Source of the DNA: Azolla pinnata
Taxonomy: Eukaryota > Streptophyta > Polypodiopsida > Salviniales > Salviniaceae
DNA: 32,795 nt
NCBI GenBank assembly: GCA_037176905.1
Contig: JBBBWG010031087.1
Coordinates: 1-32,795, forward strand
Reading direction: 5' to 3'
A program made the position numbers and the translations under genes. A model generated the notes under the pieces. That model saw nothing but the letters and a program-made list of their open reading frames with translations. It ran no database searches and was not told where the DNA came from. Each line of letters starts with the position of its first letter. Position 1 is the first letter of the stretch. Below are positions 7,624 to 17,606 of the stretch, piece after piece.

Positions 7624-10600
7624 ATGGTGTCTCCGCCGGCGACGACCGCCTCCAAGGAGCCCGGCTCCATGACCACGGCTCTCGTGGACGCCGTAGCGGG
7701 AGCCTCTGCCGGTGGAATCTCTCGCACCATCACATCTCCCCTTGATCTCATCAAAATCCGCTTCCAGGTCAGTTCTCTCCTCGTGTTCCTTATCTCCTTG
7801 ATTTGAGCCGTTAGAGACAGTAATATGCAGGCAGAACAACGGACGGACAGAGGGACCGAAGGGGAAGAATGAAACGGAACGGATAACGGGGAAAAAGAGA
7901 ATCTTTTCTCCCGTTTCTTCGCAGGCTTTCCTTCCCCCATTGCAGTATTCGTTTTCTTCCGATGCATCTTCTTGTGACAGTGCGTTCAGACTGCTTTCCT
8001 TTAAATTATGAGATCGTCTTTTGAAAGCCAAATGGGGTTGCAGAACAGATGTAATTATTGCTTCTGAATACACAGAATACTCTTTTTCTGCGCGCATTTT
8101 GCTTACTCGATTGCCTGTTCCTGATGTAACTCTTAGAATTATCTGCTCATTTGCTTGTGGCGCGGAAACATCGTTACATGATTGTGCAACGAAGACATTC
8201 TTTCTTGCTACATTATTTCTCTAGTTACGATACAAAAATCACCTGAAAGTTACCAATTTGCTGGAATTCATAAGATCCATCTGTATACAGTGTTTGTAGC
8301 TTATGGGCTTAGCGTTATAGTGGTAATGATTTTGAATCAACGAAGATCTGGTTTTACAAGCTAGTTGATTGTGCGTAACCTGCTTTATTCGTCTGCTATT
8401 TTGATGTTTTTACAACGATGTTGGTCTTTTTCATCATTAATATCTTTTAGCCAAGAGACGTCTCTTCATTATGTGTACTACTCCTGACTTTCTGGTTGGT
8501 ATTTGGTTAGGCTTCATGTAGAAAATTCATATCTTTGCAGGATTAACTTTTATCATTTAAATGTGTTATCATAATAGTGTTTGTTGTACTGTATTCTAAT
8601 GCAGTATATGTTGGCCATATGTTGTCCATGGCTATTACGTTGATATTTCTTCAAATATAACTTTCATGACCTGAATCAGTTTGATTGCTTATATTTGTTG
8701 TTGGTTTCGTAGGTTCAATTAGAGCCGACGACGAAGCTCTCATTTAATGGAGGAGCTTCTCGAGGCATTCCTTCAAAATACACTGGTATATGGCAAGCTA
8801 CAAGATCCATTGTGAGGGAAGAAGGAATCTTGGTATGTTGATCTACCTTTGCCCTCCATTTCTGTTGCATCTAGAATTGTATCCAGATAATTAGTAACAA
8901 TTATGCATGTATGTTCCCCCCATTCCTGTTACATCTAGAATTATGTGTAGGTAATATATAGCATTCTGTGAGATGCCTTGTTTTATAGTGCGCTTGGATT
9001 GTTGCATCATTTGAAGCTAAACATAGATTATGGAATTAGTGAATTTCTTCTGTTTTCAGAAATCATAATTTGCGTAACGTTTTTTGAATGGCTAACAAGC
9101 AATAGAAAAGAATGATACTTGCACATTTATTGCTTCCTTGATATACTGCCTAGAAGTCCAGGTGGATCCATGGAATAATGACCATCTGTAGACACTGTAA
9201 ATTAGAACATGGGAGAAAGAAATCTGCTGATCTATCACAATGTAGACGATACGGCAAGTGGTTTGACCCTTAACATGGTTGATGTGTGTTTAGCTGAATG
9301 CCGGAAACATTTTTAAGATTTATATAGAACTTCATACGACTTCTTTAATACCTAGATATGCCTGTTCCGTTTCGTAGGAGAAGGGATTTTTGAGGAGAAA
9401 AAAAATTTAGAATAGGAACGACTGATCTGAGACATTTTGGCAGGTGAGTCTGTTAAATAACTTATTCATATAATTCAACCCAAACTATTTCCTTTTTAAC
9501 TGAGATTAATCCTGTTGAGGAGACTAGATCAGGCCCCACAATATCATGAGCGTTAAGCTGGGGAAATAATAAAAGCATTCTTTTCAGTGTCATTTGTAGC
9601 GCATTAGAAATATTTCATGATCTGCAACTTCGGATTTTATGTCCTACCATTATTGCATCACCTTTATTGTCAGTATGAATTAACTGATGTTAGTGTGTAA
9701 ATAAATTAGTGGCACATCATGAATCAGTTCTATGCCTGCTTGCATATGTTTGCTGTGCCAAACAATTTAATGAACATCATTTTGATTCGATCCTCCTATT
9801 GGTTGCATATGAATTAATGTGTTCTCATCATGGTTTTTCAGGGGCTTTGGAAAGGAAATGTTCCAGCATTATTGATGGTGATGCCTTACACTGCAATTCA
9901 ATTTATGGTATTACAGAAGCTGAAGACGTTTGTGGCAGGGTCTTCTAGGGGAGGTCTGCTTCTTCACCAGGACTCTACAGAGTTTATCAAGAGTCGGAGA
10001 TTTTCACTGTATGAGGTCTTAAATTTTTCCCTATCTGCGTCATTGGGTTAGGTTATAGAAACTCCTGCTCCAGGCTAACTCTAGGGCTTGAAATAGCATT
10101 GGTCTTTAGAGAGTTGGAGTACCATGCCAAATAATTTGCACAGGATCAAAAAACACAGGACAACTAGCCATTTCAATTGTAGGTGAAGATCGATAGCATT
10201 TATAACTCCGAATTGCAGTGATATACTGCATTATAGATAAGGAAACCTCTCAGTAGCCACACATTCTTCTTTATTGCCCCTAATTGTTTCTTATTTCTGC
10301 AATTGCAACTAGGCAAGATCGAAAGAGCACACACAGGGAGAGGAAGAATAACCCAGAAGTGTAACTGCTTCAGACATTGTTGAACAAAGGCATGTCTGGA
10401 AATGATGGAAAGTTGGCGCACTTGCAGAAGAAGAAACTTTAAGGCCTAGTTTAGGAAATGTCTGTTTGAAGTGCATCCCATGCAGTTTGTTTATGGAAAT
10501 GATTAGCAGTCTTTCTATCTGCAGAAGATCATATCCAATTGAACCCAGCACTATCATTCTTCAGTGGAGCCATGGCTGGATTTGCTGCTACTTTAGGATC

Positions 10601-11759
10601 GTATCCGTTTGATTTTCTTAGAACAGTGCTAGCATCACAGGGTGAGCCAAAGGTATCTTGTAAAACTAAATATTTAATTCGCTAGTAATTCAACACCTGA
10701 GTTCTAAATTTTCATTATGTTTGCTTTTTTGGTTGCATCTATTAAAGCTTTCTGGTTCTTAATTGTTAATAGATTTACCGAAATTTGAGATCTGCATTCG
10801 TTGGGACATTGCAAGCTAGAGGCATTCGGGGATTGTATGCCGGCTTGACACCGACTTTAATTGAAATTATACCTTATGCCGGAATACAGTTTGGGTCTTA
10901 TGACGAGTACAAAAGATGGGCAATGGTATGGATCTGTTTCGAACTTGATCTTGTGCATCTCCTGTGATTCAAGAAAATATTGTATATCTGTTTCAATTCT
11001 GCATGGTTTTCCATGGTACTATGCTTTGAATTTATCATTTGGTGATTCGCTTGTGTAATAGAAGGCCTCAGAGCTTGAAGACTTTGAATACTAGAAAAGA
11101 TTGCATTACCTATCATGATACTTTATACAACTGCTACCTGCTAAATTTTTTATGGTTTCATATGTGGCTTCATATTTCATGTACCAGGCTCGAAACAGAA
11201 GGTCAGGAGCAGAGGAAACAACACAGGATTCATTGTCACAGATACAGCTCTTCACATGTGGACTTGCAGCGGGTACAACGGGAAAGATCTGCTGTCATCC
11301 TCTTGACGTGGTAAAGAAAAGATTTCAGGTACGCAGCATGAAAAGTTACATGAAATAAATGCTCATTTTTTCTAGGGACTCTGAGGTTCCATTGTTTTTT
11401 GCTATAGCCATGCCTTGTTTGACAATGGAATCCAAGAGAACTGTGTGACATTTGAAAATTTAATATGGAAAATTTGGGCTATCGTAAAGATTCTCACACC
11501 ACCTTCTTGTTTCTGTTTGCATATCTATGATAACAAACAGGTGGAAGGACTGAGGAGGCACCCTCGGTATGGTGCAAATGTAGAGCCAAGCTTATATAAA
11601 AATGTATGGCATGCTACAGTCAGCATACTGAAAATGGAAGGAATAGCTGGATTATATAAAGGGTTATATCCCTCCTTGATAAAAGCAGCTCCTGCATCGG
11701 CCATCACATTTGTAGTGTACGAGATTGTCTCGAAAGAGTTAGCATCTTTCGTGACGTAG
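7624..11759 (+). CDS. TPC: Mitochondrial thiamine diphosphate carrier (mitochondrial carrier family), 7 exons
   Basis: Exons: 7624-7767, 8713-8832, 9842-9953, 10525-10652, 10773-10925, 11188-11328 and 11541-11759. All introns are GT-AG and the phases close, giving 338 residues. The product is an inner-membrane transporter with three tandem carrier repeats, each with its signature: PLDLIK (39-44), PFDFLR (153-158) and PLDVVK (257-262). From remembered plant thiamine diphosphate carriers (Arabidopsis AT5G48970 type), matching stretches include [39 protein letters not shown] and [16 protein letters not shown]. Such carriers import thiamine diphosphate, made in the cytosol, for pyruvate and 2-oxoglutarate dehydrogenases. 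The start at 7624 gives a 15-residue extension over the in-frame ATG at 7669, which would begin MTTAL; either could be used. The next gene is independent. The substrate is inferred from homology; the family is certain. Confidence 0.93.
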
Positions 11760-13164
11760 TATGTTCTCTTTGTATATCGTCATCATCACCTTTCAGCCGA
11801 TATTGTTGCAAATCATTCATTAATGGCACATATATAGTGATTTATTGGACCGTCTCAAATAAAATTGCTATATTATATCAGGAATCCTCCCACCTATTAC
11901 CATGGGCTTCTGGTTTTTCACCCACATCCCCAGTTGAGCATTATGTTTTTAGGGACACCCGCAGTGTAATCTATCATCGTCATCAAAGAACTATGCTTCG
12001 AGATTCTCATCTGAAGATGGTGCTTGATTGAGGCCACCTTTCCTAATCTCCAGTTCTCGACACCTTTTATTTTTGTCTGCCAGGTTCCGTGTGCTGCTTC
12101 ATGGGCGAAGACCCTTGATCGGGGATGTCGGCATGATTTTGTAAGCAAAAACTCAAATTACCCCAGTTCCATTCAAGGGATTGTCTAGGTCTGTTTACCT
12201 TTGCATATCTCATTCAAATTCTCATAACACTGGTATTCTATATATGAGGTAAACTCTGTAACTTGAGGTAAGAGGTATACGTTCGGGTGTCTTGATTAAC
12301 TGGGTGTGCTAAGGTTTTTGACATTCTGTACCTGGTTTATATCTTCTCATCAGGTGAGAATATGCACAAATTCGGGGCCTATTGGAAGCTACATAATCCA
12401 AGCAGAAATCTCTTTTATTTGTTTCTTCCTTAACAGTTTCTTGCTCTGTCCTAGGATGAATCCAACACGGGATTCAAAGCCTTACAATGGAAGAAAAGCA
12501 TTAAGAATTTGTACATGGGTGTTGCCTTGTCTGAACACAGGTTGTGGTGGATGGGTTCAATGTACATCTGGTTTACAGAAGCCAATGGAGTATTTAGTGT
12601 AAAGCCTCCCAAAGGACAATCAGGATTAATCAGATACCCTTGATGCGTAGTTTCTATCTTGCTCTTGATTGTTTATTATCAGTATGGGAATCAATCGTCG
12701 TAATTGAAGGGCATCGATTCCATCCAAAGCTCATCTTGGACATGATTTTGGCTCGACCGATATGATACTTCTTCCCCTTGTGCTTCTTCTGTCGGGTGGG
12801 GGAAAGCGGAGTACAGCTATGACACAAAACTGTCTTTGCTTTTCAGATATGCTTTGCACATGTATAATCAATCTTGTTTTTTGCTCAAAGCTACAAGATA
12901 AGGTAATTATCTTACAAATATAGCTCATTTCTAGTGCTTTGATCCGGGGTCATATCTGAAGTTAAGCACCCTTAATCTATTCTTTTTCCCTCTAATTGAT
13001 ATTCTCTCATGTTGCTAATCATTAGCAGATCAATAGTATATAGCAGTAGCCACCATCTGAAATAGTAGTAGTACACACGCATACATACAATGCGGATCAA
13101 ATTAGCCGAGCAATTAATTTAATCCAGACTTCGATTCTGTCTTCGAGGCTCTCGTTTTCCTTTG
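11760..13164. other. 3' flank of carrier gene and intergenic; exon-like pieces, no secure gene
   Basis: After the carrier 3' UTR, three stretches look like exons by their borders. About 12083-12138 lies between 'tttgtctgccag' and 'GTAAGC'. About 12356-12400 follows 'cttctcatcag'. About 12456-12643 follows 'gctctgtcctag' and is open for about 62 codons, ending in a stop; it contains SEHRLWWMGSMYIWFTEANG. I do not recognise that peptide, and another frame of the same DNA is also open. These could be spliced 3' UTR exons of the carrier, a small unannotated gene or chance. A short 5S-rRNA-like block lies at about 12940-12972. Confidence 0.35.
11858..11863 (+). terminator. Candidate poly(A) signal AATAAA of the carrier gene
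   Basis: A canonical AATAAA hexamer lies 99 bp after the carrier stop codon in a T/A-rich context. Position and sequence fit a plant near-upstream element. Cleavage was not observed, so this remains a candidate. Confidence 0.45.
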
Positions 13165-13398
13165 ATGCAAGACCAAAATTTTAACGTCTCAAACGATTCA
13201 TGGATGGCAACAATCGATCCGAAAAGGAAGCGGATTCTTGATGATGCTTCCTCGTCGGTCATTAAAAAAGGAAAAGAAATGGTAGATAGACCATTGCCGC
13301 GCAAAGATCCGTCGTCGAACCAACTTGGAAACATCGGCCTTATTAACAAAGGTATGCTGCGTTCAATTACAACACGAATCCGTTTGTTATTCAACTAA
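13165..13398 (+). CDS. Weak hypothetical ORF, lysine/arginine-rich, possibly spliced
   Basis: An ATG at 13165 opens 77 codons (MQDQNFNVSNDSWMATIDPK...) with a basic KRKR-type patch. A good donor-like site (AACAAAG|GTATGC) occurs near 13351, and an acceptor-like 'atcttgCAG' near 13423 would lead to an almost immediate stop. No known domain is recognised. The neighbouring sequence shows small duplications (ACAAGCATCTTGCA at about 13409 and 13461), so this may be a decayed gene fragment or chance. Confidence 0.2.
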   Translation: MQDQNFNVSNDSWMATIDPKRKRILDDASSSVIKKGKEMVDRPLPRKDPSSNQLGNIGLINKGMLRSITTRIRLLFN

Positions 13399-14185
13399 AG
13401 AAGCGGAAACAAGCATCTTGCAGGGATCTTGTAACGATTTCCACGGGCTCAAAGCGCAAAACAAGCATCTTGCATGTCTTCGGCGAAAACAAAAGGCATC
13501 GCTAAGCGCAAGCCAGATCCCTCGATCATGTGGGCGATTCAAAGACATTATCGATTCGGTGTAGGACCCAGGAGGGATGACAGACGAAACGCAGAAAAGG
13601 GCAACAGATCTAAGCGTATGCGTGCGTACGTTCCTATACGATCCTCATCCATAGCGTTTAGTATATTATGGGCATAACTCCTCTTCGGCGAATGTTCGCT
13701 CAATCCTTTGATGGTACCCAACACATTGGTTTATAAATTAGAGGTGCGAGGTTTAAATCTTGCCCTTTGCACTTATAACGACGTGATTCAATCGATCCCA
13801 AATCTGGCCAAGTATAGATATCGAAGCCAGCCCATTAAGTAGCAGAGCATACCTTCACAAGCCCAAGCGATATGGCAAATGATTTCGAGGATGCCGATCG
13901 GCTACACTTACTGCGTAAAATTTTAACATTACTAATGATGAATCTTTATTTGTGTGGAAAGAAAAAGAAAGCCGCGTTTCGACTGATCGTAAATCTGGCC
14001 CCAAGTACATATACCAAAGCCAGAAGCTCTTTGTAGTAGCTGATAGATTTCGACTTTGTGTAGCCACAGAACCACGACAGCGTTTTTTTTCACCGCTCTG
14101 AGCCCCAGCATCGAACCACAACAAAGTCCATGGGATCGTAGGCACTGTTTGTTCTGATCATTTGTTCCTCCGTTCTGACACACCT
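13399..14185. other. Intergenic with imperfect internal duplications
   Basis: Two similar blocks of about 38 bp, 'AAATCTGGCC..AAGTA.A.AT', occur at about 13798 and 13988. A second pair, 'GTCCATGGGATCGtAGgCAC', occurs at 14126 and 14288. No convincing gene was found. Short open frames on both strands overlap each other and have no recognisable domain. Confidence 0.4.
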
Positions 14186-14599
14186 TCACTTTTTAAGCCG
14201 TTTCTCTCGCCCTGAGCTGTACAATGATAAATTATTTTCTGCCACTGCATAGCTTGCTCTGTGCTCCATAACGTCCAAGTCAATAAGGTCCATGGGATCG
14301 AAGCACTGTTTGTGCTGATCATATGCTTCACAGACATCATTCTCATCATCATCGACGTGGAGTGATCTCCCCAGAAGATGCCAGATGACCGGGGGGACCT
14401 TCTTCTTCTGCTCTTTAGGTTTCGACGGATTGTGTGCTGTGCTTTGCCGTCGCCGACTTTCCGTTTTGACTTTTGCGTTGCTCCTTCCTTCCCCAGAGTC
14501 TGTGGAGAAGTAGTAGTTGTCGAGATTCGACGAGATCTCAGGCGTGGACTGGCTGGATATCGTGCTTTGTTTTAGTCGCGGTGTTCCGAACCCAGGCAC
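14186..14599 (-). pseudogene. Open minus-strand segment, possible exon or gene remnant of unknown function
   Basis: A 137-codon open stretch with no ATG near its beginning (it opens at a GTG) ends at a stop at 14186. The composition looks protein-like: a basic Ser-rich first half, then KVPPVIWHLLGRSLHVDDDE and CFDPMDLIDLDVMEHRASY. Part of the end is duplicated 162 bp downstream with frame-breaking changes (compare DQHKQC with DQNKQC). I do not recognise a family. It could be the last exon of a minus-strand gene whose 5' exons are not visible, a retro-derived fragment, or chance. Confidence 0.22.
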
Positions 14600-14945
14600 G
14601 AGCCCTCTGCTATCCCATGGCTGGAAATTGTGCTTTTCAGTGGGTGTTGTTGCTCCCCGAAGACTTCTGTTGTCGATTCGGCTCCGCGGTGATCTCTTTC
14701 GAAAGATCGCAAGAAGTCAAATCTGATAGAAATTTCGATGAATTTGATGTGTCGGCGTGAATGTTCGCCTTTCTCCGATCATGTATACATACATGGCACC
14801 GTATACATGTCTCGAGGAAATCTCAGAGAGAAATTTTCTAGTTCAAAACACTGTAGATGTAATGTATGTGTTTGCATTAAAATAAAAAACTCTTGTTATT
14901 GAAACTACTTTGAAAGCAGGGATGTGAGAAGGTCAAATCTTCTAA

Positions 14946-15199
14946 GGTAATAGAACCATAAATAACATAAATCTATTGTATTTTTTAAGACAAAGTTCTC
15001 GTACAATATAATTGTGAAAATGNNNNNNNNNNNNNNNNNNNNNNNNNNNNNNNNNNNNNNNNNNNNNNNNNNNNNNNNNNNNNNNNNNNNNNNNNNNNNN
15101 NNNNNNNNNNNNNNNNNNNNNNGGTAATAGAACCATAAATAACATAAATCTATTGTATTTTTTAAGACAAAGTTCTCGTACAATATAATTGTGAAAATG
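14946..15199. repeat. Identical 77-bp direct repeats flanking the assembly gap
   Basis: Positions 14946-15022 and 15123-15199 are identical base for base, and the second copy begins immediately after the N run. This is the pattern of two contig ends that overlap but were scaffolded without being merged. A genuine tandem duplication is possible but less likely. Confidence 0.9.
15023..15122. other. Assembly gap of exactly 100 N
   Basis: One hundred unknown bases, the usual placeholder for a gap of unknown size. See the flanking 77-bp identity. Confidence 0.99.
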
Positions 15200-15660
15200 A
15201 TCGAATTAAACTTAGAAAACACTGTCGAATAGAGAAATCTTTTTTTTTTCTCTCCCTCACTGATTTTTCATTTGATTCATCGTTACGAGGGTGAGATGAG
15301 TAAACAATTAGTGTCAAAATTAGGAGCTCCTGCTAACCACCCGGGGATCGATTACCATGTAAATGGCTTCGTCAACAACATCGGTGTGAGAGCGCTCTCT
15401 TTGATGTATATATAATCTATCGGGCTTCTTGCTCTGCAGAACCCATGGTGGTGATAAGAAGGATTAGGGAAGGAAAGTATTATGTCTTCAGCAAGGCTCC
15501 ATTGTACACACTGTTGGGGATACAACAGTTAGTTCTTCATTGGCTAAGATTCTCTAAACCAGTGAGTGATAGATCTGCTTTGCCAATAGTGTTAGTTTCT
15601 ACTACTAAAGTAAGATCTATTTCAAGCCCAAAAAAAAAGGAAAGGATCAGGTATATTCCA
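15200..15660. other. Intergenic, no gene recognised
   Basis: Contains short plus-strand frames only. The segment around 15496-15560 (CATTGTACACACTGTTGGGG ... TTCATTGGCTAAG) loosely resembles the sequence at about 16483-16610 on the far side of the minisatellite. The two may be remnants of one dispersed repeat. Confidence 0.35.
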
Positions 15661-15667
15661 ATGTAGG

Positions 15668-15695
15668 TTTAGGGTTTAGGGTTTAGGGTTTAGGG
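15668..15695 (+). repeat. Short perfect (TTTAGGG)4 interstitial telomeric array
   Basis: Four uninterrupted plant-type telomere heptamers plus a partial fifth lie at the left border of the CATT-rich minisatellite. This is the only run of perfect heptamers in the window; elsewhere they are embedded in longer units. Confidence 0.95.
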
Positions 15696-15699
15696 TTTA

Positions 15700-16480
15700 T
15701 ATCAGCATGCTCACATACATGCATCCAAGCTTGCACATGCACATCATACAACAGCCATCCCATCCATGCATCCAAACATGCAAAGCAAGCAAGGAAGCAA
15801 GCATGAATGAAATACACACATGCAAACATGCAAAGCAAAGCAAACATTTCATGCATGTTATGTTTTTTTTTGGCTACATACATCCATTCATTCATTCATA
15901 TTCCATTCACACATGTTACATTCACCCACACAATTCATACATGTTACATTCATTCATTCACATTCCATTCACACATGTTACATTCATTCATTCACATTCC
16001 ATTCACACATGTTACATTCATTCATACATCATCCATTCATCCATGCATGCATTCATTCATTCATTCACATTCCATTCACACATGCTACATTCATTCATAC
16101 ATCACCCATTCATCCATGCATGCATTCATTCATTCACATTCCATTCACACATGTACCTTCATTCACACATCATCCATTCATCCATGCATTCATTCATTCA
16201 TTCACATTACATTCATTCACACATCATCCATCCACCCACACATACATTCATCCCTTCATTCATTCATTCATTCACATTACATTCATTCGCACATCATCCA
16301 TCCACCCACACATACATTCATCCCTTCATTCATTCATTCATACATCATCCATCCACCCATGCATACATTCATTCCTACATTCATTCATCCTTCCATCCAT
16401 CCATACCATGCTTGCAAGCATAAACACACACATGCCAACATGCCACATGCATGCAAGCAAGCGTACATTCATGCAATGCA
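15700..16480 (+). repeat. CATT/CATA-type compound minisatellite
   Basis: Runs of CATTCATTCATT are interspersed with CACATTCCATTCACACATG, CATCATCCATTCATCCATGC and CATCCATCCACCCACACATA blocks. They form irregular 40-75-bp higher-order units. All three plus-strand frames stay open for over 230 codons because the units lack stop triplets. These frames encode His/Ile/Ser/Tyr-rich simple peptides and are not called as genes. Confidence 0.9.
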
Positions 16481-16680
16481 TCTGTTGGGCAAGGAACATT
16501 GTCCCTTACATCATAAAAGGTAATCTATGAAACGTTGGATTTGATTCAATAATGCACGTATATGTATAACATTCTGATTCATTGGCTATGGTTTCGAAGC
16601 CAATTCGTGACAAAGAATATGCTTTGATCCACATGTTCCTGATTCTGCTCATCTTGTTTTTGAACGATTGAATCTGTGAT

Positions 16681-16925
16681 CGGAGAGATGGATGCGATGC
16701 TCAGCTTCATCTTCTTCTGATCTTTGGCCCCTGATGATTTGATCAGAGAGATGGATATTGCTCATCTTCTTCTGATCTTTGAGCCATGGTGATTTGACAG
16801 AGAGATGGACTGGATTGCTCATCGACTTCCTTCCGATCTTTGAACCATGATGATTTGATCAGAGAGGTGGACGAATTCTCACCTCCTTCTGGTCTTCAGC
16901 CAAGCTGATTTGATCAGAGAGACGA
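16681..16925 (+). repeat. About 60-bp tandem repeat, four copies
   Basis: Four copies begin with GAGAGATGGA or GAGAGGTGGA at about 16683, 16746, 16800 and 16863, with a partial fifth at about 16917. Each contains 'GCTCATC', 'CTTCTGATCTTtgagCCAtG' and 'GATGATTTGATCA' blocks. The array lies just upstream (on the plus strand) of the 3' end of the minus-strand serine-rich ORF. The DNA between about 16926 and 17328 has scattered TTAGGG/TTTAGGG motifs and no gene. Confidence 0.8.
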
Positions 16926-17328
16926 GGGGAATGGCCTAGGGTTTGCAGAAGCTCGCAGATCTAGGGCTTCTGGTGCGGGTGGGTGGAGAATCAGGGTTTT
17001 GAATACAAGGCACGGGGTTAGGGTTTAGGCGAATGCGCAGGGTTTCGCCCCATATGGGATCAGGAGAGGGGAGGAATTAGGGGTTTTCCAAGGGAATGGC
17101 GAGGAGGGATTAGGGTTTTGGAGTAGCCATGGCTAGTTCGAGTAGGATCCATCACATTTCTCGGTTTAGCCAGAGCTGATTGAGATTGATCACAGGAGTC
17201 TCGTGATCTCGCCATAGCCAAAGCTTGAAGAAGAAGAAGAAGGATTCAACAAGATAGTACAGGTGATGATGCTGATGATGCTGATGATGATATAAACACT
17301 GATCGTAAGCTATCGCCATAGCTAGCAA

Positions 17329-17566
17329 TCAACAGGTGAAATCAACAGGAAGGGGGTAATCCCACAGGAATTTTCTGGCTGGAGAAGAAGAAGAAGAAGA
17401 AGAAGAAGCAGCTTCCATGGCTGTGTGTAGCTTCACCATAGCCACGAAGCTCCTCTCATCTGCAAACACAGTCTTGCACACGCAGCTCCCGTATCTACTC
17501 GAAGACGACGAATGCTTGGATCGTCCTTTCTGTATCTGACGAGATCTCGGAGAAGAAGAAGAAGAA

Positions 17567-17606
<40 letters not shown>

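Noticed and set aside
7311..8097. Minus-strand frames of 218 and 158 codons across carrier exon 1
   Set aside because: They lie antisense to a verified carrier exon and its CTT leader, and consist mainly of Lys/Arg runs from GAA repeat.
13119..13394. 91-codon minus-strand frame
   Set aside because: No recognisable domain, overlaps a similarly weak plus-strand frame, and has no clear start.
15666..15700. True chromosome end
   Set aside because: Only four heptamers with unique or other repeat sequence on both sides, so it is interstitial.
15700..16480. CRISPR array
   Set aside because: Repeats are contiguous simple sequence without unique spacers, in a plant nuclear context.
15707..16530. 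Three overlapping plus-strand frames of about 236-238 codons, His/Ser/Ile-rich
   Set aside because: They arise from the CATT/CATA minisatellite, which lacks stop triplets in all frames. Three equally open frames and simple composition argue against a gene.
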